Below are positions 19,800 to 31,374 of a stretch of 64,000 bases of DNA, one piece after another. Where the stretch lies: assembly GCA_964036315.1 (NCBI GenBank), contig OZ038487.1, positions 51,288,219-51,352,218 of the forward strand, read 5' to 3'. The first letter of the stretch is position 1, and the number at the start of each line of letters is the position of its first letter. This DNA is from Acanthosepion esculentum (taxonomy: Eukaryota; Mollusca; Cephalopoda; Sepiida; Sepiidae). The notes beneath the pieces were generated by a model. It had not been told where the DNA came from, ran no database searches, and was given only the letters and a program-made list of their open reading frames with translations. A program made the position numbers and the translations under genes.

Positions 19800-22110
19800 A
19801 TTATTCCTGTTTCTATTTGAGTGCAAACTTGATTATTATTCACTCATTATAGATTATATTTATTTATACATCAGTTATTGCAATTAGAACAGATTATTAC
19901 TCATCAATCACATAGAGGTTATTTTATACAATTATTCTTAAATCAGATATCAACCAGTGATGGTGCAAAATTTAGCACTAGTCTACATCAGTTATTCATT
20001 TATTTGTTACAACAGTAAAATTACATTGATTTAGCCAACTAATAATGACTAATGCAACGATCTGTTCAAGTACAATCTTTTCACTTATTCATCATCTATT
20101 CATTTATCTGTTTCTGGGCAAATTTTAAAGTCCATTAGATATTCACTCACCTGTTACAATCCAAATTTTATAGGTATTCACCTACCTGTTATAATACAAT
20201 ATTACAGACATTCACCAACTTGTTTCAGTTCCATTTGACTGTGCAGATTCTGTATTCTTTTTAATGTATCTGTTATAGTGTAATCATTAGTCTTGTTCAC
20301 TGATAATTTATGACACCTAATACAATAAAGACTTTTAATATAATTAGCCATTAGTCACAGTATACTTTTTATAGTTACTGTCACATGAGTTATTCACCCA
20401 ATTGTAAGAATGTACTCTTTATAGGTACTGTCTCATCAATTATTCATCCATCAGTCACAGTGAGCTCTTTATAGTTACTGTCCCATATGTCAAAGTGTAC
20501 TCTTTATAATTACTGTCCCATCAGTTATTGACCAATCTGTCAGACTGTACTCTTTATAGTTACTGTCCCATAAAGTATTTACCCATTTGTACTCTTTATA
20601 GTTACTGTCCCATAAAGTATTTACCCATTTGTACTCTTTATAGTTACTGTCCCATCAGGTATTCACCCATCTGTCAAAGTGTGCTTTTTATTGTTACTGT
20701 CCCATCAGTTTTTCATCCATTTGTCAAAGTGTACTCATTATAGTACTGTCACACCAGTTATTCACCCATCAGTCACAATGTACTCTGTAGAGGTACTGTC
20801 CCATCATTTATTAAACCATCTGTCAAAATGTACGCTTTATTGTCACTGTCCCATGAGTTATTGACCAATCTGTCAGACTGTACTCTCTATATGTGCTGAC
20901 CCATCAGTTATTCACCAATCTATCACAGTGTACTATTTATAGTTACTTTCTCATTAGTTATTCACCCACTTGTCACAGAATACTCTTCATAGGTACTATC
21001 ATATCAGTTATTCCCCCATCTGTCAGACTGTACTCTTTATTGTTACTATCCCATTGGTTATTGACCCATCGGTTAGACTATGCTCCTTCTACTTACTGTC
21101 TCGTCAGTTATTTAACAGCGTCAAAGTATACTCTTTATAGGTACTATCCCATCAGATATTCACCCATCTGTCAAAGTATATATTTTTCTTGTTACTGTCC
21201 CATCACTTATTCACCCATCTGTCAGATTGTATGCTTTATAGTTACTGTCCCCTCAGTTTTTCATCCATTTGTCAGAGTGTGTTCTTTATAGGTACTGTTC
21301 CATCAGTTATTCCCTGATCTATCAAAGTGTACTTTTTATTGATAATGTCTCATCAATTTTTCATCTATTCGTCAAAGTGCAAACAGTATACATCAGTTTT
21401 CCACTCATCAGTGACAATGTACTCTGTACATCTATTGTCACATCATTTATTAACACATCTGTCAAAGTGTCCACTTTATTGTTACTGTCAAATCAGTTAC
21501 TGTCACTGTATACTCTTCATAGTTACTATCTTCTCAGTTATTTACCCCTCTGTCAAAATGTACTCTTTATTGTTACTATCCCATCAGTTATTGACCTATC
21601 TGTCAAAGTGTACTCTTTATTGTTACTGTCCTTTCAGTTATTCATCCATCTGTCAGACTGTACTCTTTATAGTTACTGCCCCAAAAGTTATTCACACGTC
21701 TTACAAATTATACAATTTATTGTTATTTTTTCATCAGTTTTTCATCCATCTGTCCCATCAGTTATTGACCCATCAGTCAGACTGTACTCTTTATAGATAC
21801 TGTCACATCAATTATTTACCCATGTCTTAGTTTACATTTTATAGTTATTTTGTTATTAGTTATTCACGCATATATCAAAATGTACTCTTTATTGTTACTG
21901 TCCCATCAGTTATTGAACCATTGGTCAGACTGTACTCTTTATAGATACTGTCACATCATTTATTAACCCGTCTGTCAAAGTGTATTCTTTATAGTTACTG
22001 TGCCATTATTTATTCATCCATCTGTCACAGTGTACATTTTATACTTACTCTCCCATCAGTTACTGACCCATCGGTCAGACTACTCATTATAATTACTGTC
22101 TCATCAGTTA
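19800..22110. repeat. 50-bp minisatellite array, ~34 clear copies plus a degraded left part
   Basis: The unit is 50 bp. Its core pieces are CAGTTATTGACCCATCTGTC, AGACTGTACTCTTTATAG and TTACTGTCCCAT. Copies are clear from about 20390 to 22105. To the left (19800-20390) the same words (ATTCACCTACCTGTTA) appear with low similarity. Long plus-strand frames of 132-175 aa arise only because some stretches keep frame, and they read through repeats. No protein is inferred. Confidence 0.9.
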
Positions 22111-22490
22111 GATGTAGGACCATTATGTTTGTTGTGATAGACACATGATTGTCTGAGCTAGCTCGACTGAATATAACTTGGAATTTGTTTCATTACAGAG
22201 TAGTCTCCTCTTATTCCCTTATTTATAAATATCTATAATATATTGATAGCAAGCATTTGTCATTTTGAAGAGACTATTGAGTCTAGTAGGGTGGCTAGCT
22301 AATTCCTGTTGGAGACACCTGCTCAGATAAATTTGAGCTTCTTCCAAACCCACAGTCAATGTGTGGTTTATTCAGCAACTATGCAAAGCAGAACTTAGTT
22401 ACAGTTTTGGGGAGGGAGCCTATAACCTGGCATAATCAGTACTGAACAAGGTCATTATGCTCAAACTCTCAATGATGATGAATTGCAACT
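22110..22490. other. Unannotated stretch
   Basis: Mixed sequence right of the minisatellite. I see no gene or repeat with a partner in this window. Confidence 0.35.
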
Positions 22491-22499
22491 TTTTGTTTG

Positions 22500-22715
22500 C
22501 ACAGCCTTGTACAGATTTCCAAAATGTCTGTCACCCAATTTCACAAAGCTTAGGTCAACCTGTGTTATGTTTTCAGACACTTCCAAACAGTGCCACATGA
22601 TTGGACCATCTCCCCAGGCTTGTATTATCAACAAGTTATCTACTTCATAAATCGATCATAATGAGATTTGAACTCAGATCTGGTAATAACACTAACATTC
22701 TAACCACAGGCCCAC
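22500..22715 (-). mobile_element. Second tRNA-derived SINE-like element
   Basis: On the minus strand a tRNA-like head shows GCCTGTGGTTAGAATG (box A-like) and GAGTTCAAATCTC (box B-like) about 35 bp later. A body follows with GCCTGGGGAGATGGTCCAAT and GTGGCACTGTTTGGAAG. This differs from SINE-B in the body. Only one copy is present here, so the call rests on the head layout. Confidence 0.45.
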
Positions 22716-22767
22716 AATTATAACAATAAACTCTATAAATCCAACAAGAGTTATCACTGAGACATGG

Positions 22768-23176
22768 GTTTCCACTGTCTTTTCTATTAATATGTTTATG
22801 ACTACTGTTCTGACAAGCTTTTTTCACTGGTTCCCAGACTACATGTATTTAAGCATGCTACCAGATAGGCATCAAGGTTCCACCCTTTTACTGTTGAATT
22901 AGGTAAATGTAAACACCACTTCTACTCCAATAGTTTCTTTTCTCACACTTCTCGCCTGTGGAATTCCCTTCCGCTTCCTTGCTTCCCTGATAACTACAAT
23001 CTTTAAAAATTTAAATGCAATGTCAATTGCCGTCTTCTGTCTTCTTGAACCCTTTTCAGCTTTTACCCTTTACTTGGTCCCCTCTATACCCAGTCTTTTC
23101 TCTCTCCTTCACTCTCTATAACCCACTGCATGCTAGTGGCATTCTCACCTTGCTTGGCGTGAAATGAATAAAAACA
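22768..23176 (+). mobile_element. LINE-J2 ORF2 C-terminus and 3' end
   Basis: CTACTGTTCTGACAAGC leads into the C-terminal region, TTCTTTTCTCACACTTCTCG, CTGTGGAATTCCCTTCC (the LWNSLP codons) and TTTAAATGCAATGTC. The 3' UTR has CCACTGCATGCTAGTGGC and CCTTGCTTGGCGTGAAATGA. The ORF is shifted in several places. Confidence 0.8.
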
Positions 23177-23179
23177 AGT

Positions 23180-23630
23180 CTAAGAGCTGCCTTCAGTAAC
23201 CTTTAAGGAAATGCAGATTAAAATTTGTTGTTGGGCCAAATGTGTTTAATTATTCTCTGCATGTGAATGTGTTACCAATCAATGGATACCAATCAATGGA
23301 TACCAATCTATGTTACTAATTTATGGATAATAAATTCAACATAGTTATTGTAAGAAATATATAAATATATAAATTTATGTTTACCATAATTTCCAAGCCT
23401 CAAACTTTGACAGTTTTCAATTTTTATTATAGTTTAAATTTTCTTGCATAATAAAGTGCTTTCATGACAAAAAATGAATAATGATAGCTTATACCACTGT
23501 CAACAGGAACAATCCTGGCCAAAGTGGAAAAGTTAGAAAGTCTATATAAATCTCATGATTGGCAATAATTGTGGAATTTGCATGACATCTGCTGGTTATT
23601 ATTTTATTAAATTTTTTTTTATTATTACTG
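23180..23630. other. AT-rich stretch with a short GGATACCAATCAAT tandem
   Basis: Two to three units of GGATACCAATCAAT lie near 23280-23310. Otherwise nothing is recognisable. Confidence 0.4.
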
Positions 23631-23634
23631 ATGA

Positions 23635-23900
23635 ATGAACGGTGGAGTAATGGATAGCAGCTTGGATTGAGGAATTGGAGAGCTGAGTTCAAATTCCAGT
23701 CAATTTCATTACATTCACTTATGTGCCAATACCCTTGGGAAAAATATGAATCCATCTCTTCTCCCACCAGCTATTGGTAAATAGCAGGATAGATTGGGTT
23801 CTATAGCCTTGGGTGGCAACTGGTCTAGGAGAAGGACAACTCTGAATTCAAACCAGCCTGGAAAATTTGGAGGGAGGGACTCAAATGCAGTTAATAACTC
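23635..23900 (+). mobile_element. SINE-B (tRNA-derived)
   Basis: Box A-like GGTGGAGTAATGG and box B-like GAGTTCAAATTCC are followed by CATTACATTCACTTATGTGC, AATACCCTTGGGAAAA and GGTTCTATAGCCTTGG. It matches the 16.57 kb copy across about 230 bp. Open frames here are accidental. Confidence 0.75.
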
Positions 23901-24104
23901 AGTACTATCTGATATTATCTGGCATGCCCTGTGGCCTGCTTTTTCTCCCCTAACATCATATACTTGTGTGCTCTGGGATTGTAGGAGTAGGAAGAGAGGG
24001 TTACTGTGGCTCAGCATAAACTACTGCAACCATACCAATCTGCACAAGGCACCTAACTGTGTTAAGTTGGGTCATCATTGATTATCAATGGACTCATTTT
24101 TTAA

Positions 24105-24545
24105 AAACTTTATTACTGGCAAATCTTCTTCTATGTGCCATGTCCCTTCAGGGTGTGGAAAACCATGGCTCTCTATGACTTCCTGTCCTTTGTAGCTCTT
24201 AGTAAAATTTGTCTTTTTGCTATATCTCCAAATCCCTGTCCAGTCAACAATTTATATAAGTTCGTTAGGTCGGTTATGCACGACTTCACTTTGTTCTTAC
24301 CTTCAACATGTCATGTGTATCAAATTTTCAAAGCCCACTTTCCTCATTATAAACCCTAGTAATTCCAACTATTTCTTTCTGATGTTAAGTAGAAGTGTCA
24401 TTTTTGTTTCCATTTTCTCTAAAAAATCTTTTGTTGCTCACATGTTCAGTCCATGGTATTCCCAGCATCCTTTTGTAGAACCACATTTCTGTTGCCTCAA
24501 GTCTCTTCACCATCTGTGATGAAATGGTTCAGTAGTGATTTTTGT
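24105..24545 (-). mobile_element. LINE-R fragment, antisense, well preserved
   Basis: Plus-strand landmarks are TGTGCCATGTCCCTTCAGGG, CTATGACTTCCTGTCC, TCACATGTTCAGTCCATGG, CAGCATCCTTTTGTAGAACC and TCACCATCTGTGATGAAATG. On the minus strand they read EATEMWFYKRMLGIPWTEHV-like residues, followed downstream by the GH-type and GKIEGK tail. Confidence 0.65.
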
Positions 24546-24699
24546 GTATAACACAAAAGCATTGTAAATTATTTTACTATAGAAATGCACTGAAAATCAG
24601 CAAAAAAAAAAGAAAGGATTTTCTGTTGTCCCAAAATAAAAGAAGCATTCATCTTTAATATGCAATGCCCTGTCAGGACATTGATAATCATGTTAAATT

Positions 24700-24800
24700 C
24701 TTTAGGGCCTCTTTTTCTATTAAGTTTCCCAGAAACTGCCTCTTTCTCATTGTAAGCATAAATGTCTTTTTAGTTTCTATTTACCTTAAAATCTTCTCAT
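24700..24800 (-). mobile_element. LINE-R fragment, antisense, very degraded
   Basis: TTAAGTTTCCCAGAAACTGC and GTCTTTTTAGTTTCTATTTA fit the middle of antisense LINE-R. The match is weak and the call is provisional. Confidence 0.3.
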
Positions 24801-25195
24801 TAAATAAATAAAAAAATGAAAGCATTACAAACAGATTATGGCTGTTATGCAAATTACTGTTAAAAGGCAGCTGTAGTAAGTTCAGGCCATAACAGAGATG
24901 ATTAGCTGTAGAGGAGATACATAGTAGCAGAAATAGCCGACAGGCACCTTTATAAAACTATACTTCCAAAGAGAAACTGTTTTCTCTTTTTCTTTGTCTA
25001 TGCATGGGGTTAAAGCCCCTAACAGGAACTGTTCCTCTCTAGGGGGTCATTACTTTTTTTGGTAGTCTTTTGAATTGAGGATCTGTTGTAAGTGAAAGAC
25101 GGATTTTTTTCTACAGCTACACTTTTATTATAGTTTGATGGAATAAATGAATCATAAATTTTTAAACTGTCATCTGTTAGCTGTCATCCTGTATT

Positions 25196-26050
25196 ATTTG
25201 TTGAAAATATTTTTGGTAGTAGAGATAACTTCTCGGTAGATAGACATTCCACTTCTTCACCAAAAAAAAAACAGAAAATATTTTTGGTAGTAGAGATAAC
25301 TTCTCGGTAGATTGACATTCCACTTCTTCACCAAAAAAAAACAGAAAATATTTTTGGTAGTAGAGATAACTTCTCGGTAGATAGACATTCCACTTCTTCA
25401 CCCAAAAAAAAACAGAAAATATTTTTGGTAGTAGAGGTAACTTCTCGGTAGATTGACATTCCACTTCTTCACCAAAAAAAAACAGAAAATATTTTTGGTA
25501 GTAGAGATAACTTCTCGGTAGATAGACATTCCACTTCTTCACCCAAAAAAAAACAGAAAATATTTTTGGTAGTAGAGATAACTTCTCGGTAGATAGACAT
25601 TCCACTTCTTCACCAAAAAAAAACAGAAAATATTTTTGGTAGTAGAGATAACTTCTCGGTAGATAGACATTCCACTTCTTCACAAAAAAAAAAACAGAAA
25701 ATATTTTTGGTAGTAGAGATAACTTCTCGGTAGATAGACAATCCACTTCTTCACCAAAAAAAAACAGAAAATATTTTTGGTAGTAGAGATAACTTCTCGG
25801 TAGATAGACATTCCACTTCTTCACAAAAAAAAAACAGAAAATATTTTTGGTAGTAGAGATAACTTCTCGGTAGATAGACATTCCACTTCTTCACCAAAAA
25901 AAAACAGAAAATATTTTTGGTAGTAGAGATAACTTCTCGGTAGATAGACATTCAACTTCTTCACCAAAAAAACAGAAAATATTTTTGGTAGTAGAAATAA
26001 CTTCTCGGTATATAGACATTCCACTTCTTCACCAAAAAAAAAACAGAAAA
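25196..26050. repeat. 12-copy ~70-bp tandem array, highly uniform
   Basis: The unit has AGAAAATATTTTTGGTAGTA, GAGATAACTTCTCGGTAGAT, AGACATTCCACTTCTTCACC and a run of 6-10 A. Twelve copies show only scattered single-base changes; the A-run length varies from copy to copy. The minus strand carries a 234-aa open frame of repeated FFGEEVECLSTEKL-like text, which depends on A-run length and is not credible as a gene. High uniformity indicates recent expansion or homogenisation. Confidence 0.95.
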
Positions 26051-26054
26051 TATT

Positions 26055-27060
26055 TTTTTTTAAATTTGGTTTTCATGGGAAATTTTTAGTTAATTCATGA
26101 AACTTCTTTTTGCAATACTTTCTTGGAGATGAAAAAAAAAACTTTACCATTTAGACTTGATCCCTGTAATGTATTATCGTAAACTTTGTGATAGACTTTC
26201 ACTGGGAAAAATAATTTTCCAGAAAACAGATTGCAAAAATAATTTTAAAAAAATGTTTATTTATTATTTATTATCAATTTTTATGCATATAAATTATTTC
26301 CTTCAAATTTGTTTTAATGCCTGTTGATCAATACATTCATGGAAAATGTTAGCAAATTCCCAGAGTGCAAATTCTCTGGTGACTTTCTCTCACAGATCTG
26401 CTTAAATATTTAATGAATGTTTTGATGCATATAATTTTAAAATCAAATAAATATATAAGCAAGAGCAGAGTTTTCACAATGATTATTATATTTTTAATTC
26501 CTTTATTGATTTTTTTTCTGTTTGCTTATCTGTTATTATCATAATTAAAATATTTGATTAGACAGAATTCCCAGCCACACAAGTCTATATGGTTCAAGTG
26601 GTTTGTTTGGGATAATTTACTAATATCTAGACAGAAACTGATGGGCTATATGAAAAGGGATACATCCCAGTACCTAACTTAATTTTAAAATCTGTTAAAT
26701 CAGAACTCTTGAACTTTTAAGCTTGGATAATGTTTCCAGCTTTTTTTGGGGGTGGGGGATTGGGATCCTTGGAAAGAGAGAGAAAATATCTTGATTTTGT
26801 TGATCGTTTCTACATTTCAAGGTCTACTATAAATGTTATACATAAGTAGACATGTTGATTTACCACACTACCTTATGCAAAAGGTTAGGAAGGAAACTCC
26901 CATCAATACTAGAAAGAGTGGTAACAGTGAACTTGAGAAGTTTATTTTCCTGAAAAACTCTTTTAAGATAACAGATTTTATAAATATCAACTGAGAGTAA
27001 TGTTTAGTCAATGAATTCCAGATGTTTCCTGTATGGAAACTGATAATCTCAGCATCAGCA
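26055..27060. other. AT-rich stretch without recognisable feature
   Basis: I see no gene or shared repeat. Short homopolymer runs only. Confidence 0.4.
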
Positions 27061-27062
27061 AG

Positions 27063-27142
27063 TCAGTGTTACATTAACATGTTACATTACCTGTTACATT
27101 AACATGTTACATTACCTGTTACATTAACATGTTACATTAACA
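27063..27142. repeat. Short tandem repeat of GTTACATTAACAT
   Basis: Units of about 28 bp (GTTACATTAACATGTTACAT plus TACCT) are repeated nearly three times. Confidence 0.9.
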
Positions 27143-27734
27143 AGACAGAAGGAAGGATTAGAAGAACTTCCAAAATGAGTTAAACATGAAAACTTTTTAA
27201 CCAGTAGTAAGTGGAGGGAATGACCATAAAAGTCTTACTAGTAATATCTATGACAGGGGTACAGTTTTGTACTGTTGTATCATTTTGATTCCTCTTCTGA
27301 ATGAATGTAACGTAAATCCTTGCCAGTGGAAAGCTATTCAACAATTTACTCCAATTGAGCTGTCACCTATTATACACATCTGACTATACCTTTTACCATA
27401 ATGAGTCTGAGGATATTAATTTGTAATTAGTTTGACTGAAAAGACATACACTTCATAGTCAGAAAGAATTCCTTTAAACAAGCTATATTCAATTCAACTG
27501 ACAACGTCTCTTTAACTTTTTTGTATTTTTCCAATTTTGAAATAAATTGTTGCATGTCCAGATCAAAACTGGAGATAAACAGACCAAACGTGAAGCATAT
27601 GGTTGCCAGCAAACAAAAAAAACAACACAACTTGAAAATTACAAATTGGAGATATCAATGTACAAAATATTAAATGTTCAGGAAATTTTTGAATATAGAA
27701 TAAAAAACTCAACACCAAAATGTGATTGTGCATT

Positions 27735-28275
27735 AGAATAATGAAAAATATCTTCCAAAAGCTAAGCAAAATATTAAGAAAAACAAAAATTTCATGAGAA
27801 ACAAAGAAAAGAGCACCAAACTGTTATGTAATATCACTCTTCCTATATGTCAGTGAATACTGGACAATCTCCTCATGGATGAAATAAATAAAAACTTGAA
27901 GCAATAAAAATGCGGTTCTACAGAAGGATGCTTAGAATACCATGGAGTGAATAATTGAGCAATGCAGAAGTTTTAGAGAAAATGGAAACAAAAAAGACAT
28001 TTATATGTAGCATCAGATAGCCACAGTTGAAATTTCTAAGGTACATAATGAAGAAAGAGGACTTGGAAAACTTTATATGCATAGGACAAAGGAAAGCATT
28101 AAATAACCTACCTAAAGAGCTTGTGTCAGGTTGTCAGAAAAGGGATTAGAATATATAATGTAGAATATAATATAGCAAATAGACAAATTTTAGTAAGGGC
28201 TACAAAGGACAGAAAGTTGTGAAGAACTGTTATCGCTTATGTCCTAAAAAGACACATGCATAGAAGAATGCTTCA
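27735..28275 (+). mobile_element. LINE-R fragment, long copy
   Basis: It contains CTTCCAAAAGCTAAGCAAAA, AACAAAGAAAAGAGCACC, GTCAGTGAATACTGGACAAT, TTCTACAGAAGGATGCTTAG and ATACCATGGAGTGAATAATT. Plus-strand fragments read VSEYWTI, EAIKMRFYRRMLRIPW and RKRTWKTLYA. Confidence 0.65.
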
Positions 28276-28282
28276 AAATGTG

Positions 28283-28580
28283 TCAGGATGTATCCAACAA
28301 AATCTTGTTTATCAGAACGACAATATCCCATTCTTGATACTGACCAAAACAGTCAAAATTACTTGAAAAAGAACTAAACAAATCTATGGACCATGTAACT
28401 CATATCTACAATTTTCATCTGGATGTGCAACAACAAATTCAAAAAGTGGTTAAAAAAAATAAAATTAAACAGATTTACGTTGCTGCTTGAACTTAATACA
28501 ACTTCTGTAAATGAATTCATGCTGCCTAAATATACATTGTTTCTATCCATCTATCTACTTGCTTCTCTATTTCCTCTCTC
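28283..28580. other. Unannotated stretch
   Basis: Nothing recognisable between LINE-R and the microsatellite. Confidence 0.35.
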
Positions 28581-28585
28581 TCCCT

Positions 28586-28622
28586 ATCTCTATCTCTCTC
28601 TCTATATATATATATATATGTG
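28586..28622. repeat. (TC)n-(TA)n microsatellite
   Basis: CTATCTCTCTC-type units run into TA units. Confidence 0.9.
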
Positions 28623-28624
28623 TA

Positions 28625-28700
28625 TAAAAAACAAGAGGAAAAACTATTCTTAGCTGATGTGTTTCATCCTCCAATGAACTTTATCAAGGCAAATACATAT
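28625..28700 (-). mobile_element. Fragment shared with 59190-59345, Penelope-like candidate
   Basis: ACAAGAGGAAAAACTATTC then GTGTTTCATCCTCCAATGAA and CTTTATCAAGGCAAATAC resemble 59205-59270 (CAAGAGGAAAATTTT, GTATTTCATTCCTTGAGGAA, CTTTATTGAGGTAAGTGC). The minus strand of both has a degraded C-T-x-A-T-x-A ... GAAA arrangement. The class is inferred. Confidence 0.35.
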
Positions 28701-28709
28701 ATATATATA

Positions 28710-28996
28710 TTTTCGATTGAGCACTGTTGAATGACAAGCTAATTCTAAAAAGAACAGCCACCTGCGTAAATGCAAAGCTCTTCAGTAAAATGAATGGAGC
28801 ACTTTGGTTGTTGGGCGTTTGTTTACATTTTTAAAAACAATACGCTAAATTTGGCTGACTCAATCTGTCGAGTGAAGATAGCTCTGTGGTAGAGACTCTG
28901 ACTGACAGAGTTGGGTTTCAATCCAGGCTTGAGGCATTCGGTTGTCTAGTCACACTGAAGAGCTGTGATACACTGAAACAGTACTGTCTGCGAATG

Positions 28997-28998
<2 letters not shown>
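28710..28998 (+). mobile_element. Hammerhead/tRNA-head element, divergent copy (HHR-A family)
   Basis: Its right end, TAGTCACACTGAAGAGCTGT to GTCTGCGAATGG (28947-28996), aligns with the hammerhead segments at 51.4, 51.7 and 58.85 kb. The upstream part is a distant relative of the 277-nt unit (TTTCGATTGAGCACTGTT; ACAATACGCTAAATTTGG). It has a clear tRNA-like head: box A TAGCTCTGTGGTAGAG at 28877 and box B GGGTTTCAATCC at 28913. The ribozyme core is damaged (CTGAAGA, broken stem II), so cleavage is not expected. Confidence 0.6.

Positions 28999-29035
<37 letters not shown>
28999..29035. repeat. (TA)n microsatellite between two elements
   Basis: About 17 TA units join the HHR-A copy to the following hairpin. 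Confidence 0.95.
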
Positions 29036-29039
<4 letters not shown>

Positions 29040-29285
29040 AGTTTTGTCAATTTATTTTATGTAAATTCTTTTCATGTCATCTGCTAAGCTTAATAACATT
29101 ATCATTAAAAGAAGAAAGAAAATCACAATATTGATACATATTTTTCAGTCCTATCTAAACTTTAGGATTAAAAAATATGTATCAATATTGTGATTTTCTT
29201 TCTTCTTTTAATTATAATGTTATTAAGCTTAGCAGACGACATGAAAAGAATTTACATAAAATAAATTGACAAAACTTGTCTATAT
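29031..29285. repeat. Long hairpin (120-bp arms)
   Basis: The left arm ATAGACAAGTTTTGTCAAT to GATACATATTTTTCAG pairs almost perfectly with the right arm AAAAATATGTATCAATATTG to TTGACAAAACTTGTCTAT. The loop of about 20 nt centres on CCTATCTAAACTTTAGG. The two arms differ at only a few positions. There is no coding potential. Confidence 0.85.
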
Positions 29286-29336
29286 TATTTAATGAAACAT
29301 GCATCAATGAAAAAATGCTGCCTAAATACATACAAC

Positions 29337-29341
29337 ATATA

Positions 29342-29377
<36 letters not shown>

Positions 29378-29393
29378 CATATATATACATATT
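29337..29393. repeat. (TA)n-rich microsatellite
   Basis: TA units with TACATA interruptions. Confidence 0.95.
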
Positions 29394-29399
29394 TTCTGT

Positions 29400-30190
29400 T
29401 TGTATGTTATTTTATAGATACAATTTATTTATGTAATAGCTCTGTTTTTAATTAAACAGAATTAATTACATTTACTGGCTTGAATGTTTGACAAATTTTG
29501 TAGAAAATATGTTTTCTGAAAGGAATCTAAACCTGTATTCCTATACTGAAAACCTCATTTGATATGACCATTTAGATATAGAGAAGTAGCTGGTTAGCAA
29601 AGTCCAAATTACTGTTTTTAAACACACAATCTTCAACAATTTTTCTCGATCGATCATATCTGCTCACAAAACGTATCTTAACATAAATAATGATAACATA
29701 TAATGAAATGGATTAAGTCTGACAATTATTTAATATATTTTCTGTTTATACATTATTTTAATTAATTAATTTACTTAAAAACATAGCATTTACTTGAATA
29801 AATTGTATCTATAAAAATAACACATAAACCCATTTTAATATCACTCCTCCGCATTTGGCTTTGTGTCAAGCTAATGAGACTGTATAAGAAGCAATATTTA
29901 CTTTATTCTAGAATCATAAATAAATGATGTATTTTCAAAATTTACCCATTTCTTTCTGATTGTATCAAATCCAGGGGAAGATTTTGCACTTAAAAATTAA
30001 TTTTAAACCAATAGAACAAACTACATCTATCCAAGAAAAAATAATTGACATTTATATTTAGAGATGTTTGACATTTAGAAACTGATCAAACAAAAGTTAT
30101 TGCTTACATTATCCAAATCATTTGCATATATAAAGAATACATATAGTTCATATGTAACGAGTAAGCAATCTTTAAGTCTAGTGTAAACTG
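29400..30190. other. AT-rich stretch without recognisable feature
   Basis: No open frame or shared repeat was found. Confidence 0.4.
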
Positions 30191-30194
30191 TTAT

Positions 30195-30312
30195 CTTTCC
30201 CACATATCCTCATAAACTGCACTTTTTAACTTTTACTCTGACAACCTCTGCCAGTAACCCCCTACCTTGAGTTGTTCTTGGGCCTTGTATAGAGTGAATA
30301 TTAATAAAATAA
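30195..30312 (+). mobile_element. LINE-J2 3' UTR fragment
   Basis: CAGTAACCCCCTACCTTGAG and GGGCCTTGTATAGAGTGAAT with a following AATAAAATAAA tail fit the decayed J2 3' end. It is short and old. Confidence 0.45.
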
Positions 30313-30314
30313 AT

Positions 30315-31370
30315 ACTTTTAGAGAGACTAATAACTTGCTAAACATTTAACTTTTTAACAATTTTTTTCATGGCCTCAACTGCCTAAGAATTATCTTGAA
30401 TCACTGTTATACAATTTCAAGACATGCATCCAACTGTTTGAAACATGCAGACAGTTTATAAATAAAAACGTCAAAATAGATATCTTAACCATTATGGCTA
30501 ATATAAAATTAATTCTATGCATTTCTGGAATATTGCGGGCATTGTTAGCTTAATGATTTTTACAGGCTGCGATGTTAATTTCTTGCCTGAACCAAAGTCA
30601 GAAAACATACATTGATCTTTGTGTTGCATTATTCACCATGGAAACCACAGTGATAAATTCACTAATCTATTTTCATGCCAAGACTAATAGGTGATACATT
30701 GTTTTTGATGTGATTTTTAAGAAAAATGTGTTTCAAATATGACACAGTAATAATATGCAATCATTCAGAATTTCATGAGATTCGACATAGTATTTGTCGA
30801 TGAGTTTGCAGTCATCTAGGATAATAGATGTTTTGCAGCACTTTCACATAGAAAAACAAACTAACAATTTATAATACTGGCTTCATGCGATAAGTTATCT
30901 TGGGAAACAAACATTTGTATTTCGTGGTTATCCAATGCATTCTCGTTGATTTGAATATAAATTTGTGGTCTGCTTCAGATGCTATATTTTATCCAGTATC
31001 TCAAGCCACATCTTTGTACATGAATTACCACTGCTTGTGGCTGTCTGGGATAAAAATATAAAATATATGTTGGAATGGCCTGTACATGATATATTTTGTT
31101 AATATTTATTAAAACAAAAAAGAAAATAGTCCAACAAAATGAAAAACAACTCATAAGGCTTCCTGAAGTTCAAGAGTATTTGCTAAAATGTAAAATGCAC
31201 ATTAAAAAGAAAACAGTATCTAAATACCATACTTCACCAAATGTACTAATATTACGGACAGGAGACCAATCACTGTAGGCTTAAGTTGTATAGCAAATGG
31301 GTTGAAATGTGTTCTAGTAAGTAGTAGTCCTAAACAAGTGTAAAATTTTATTGACTCACAGAAACACCAA
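30315..31370. other. AT-rich stretch without recognisable feature
   Basis: A 60-codon frame at 31096-31278 has no recognisable motif. I do not call it a gene. Confidence 0.35.
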
Positions 31371-31374
31371 TTAA

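Noticed and set aside
20893..21830. Plus-strand frames of 132-175 aa
   Set aside because: They lie inside the 50-bp minisatellite, and two phases are open over the same stretch, as expected for a repeat rather than a gene.
20390..22105. CRISPR-like regular repeats
   Set aside because: Units are contiguous 50-bp tandem repeats without unique spacers, and the DNA is clearly eukaryotic.
25177..25881. 234-aa minus-strand open frame
   Set aside because: It reads through the 70-bp tandem array and changes reading phase with A-run length; it repeats the same low-complexity text in several phases.
29031..29285. Hammerhead motif in the 29.0 kb hairpin
   Set aside because: CAGACGACATGAAAAG resembles the two boxes but lacks stem II and the correct first base.
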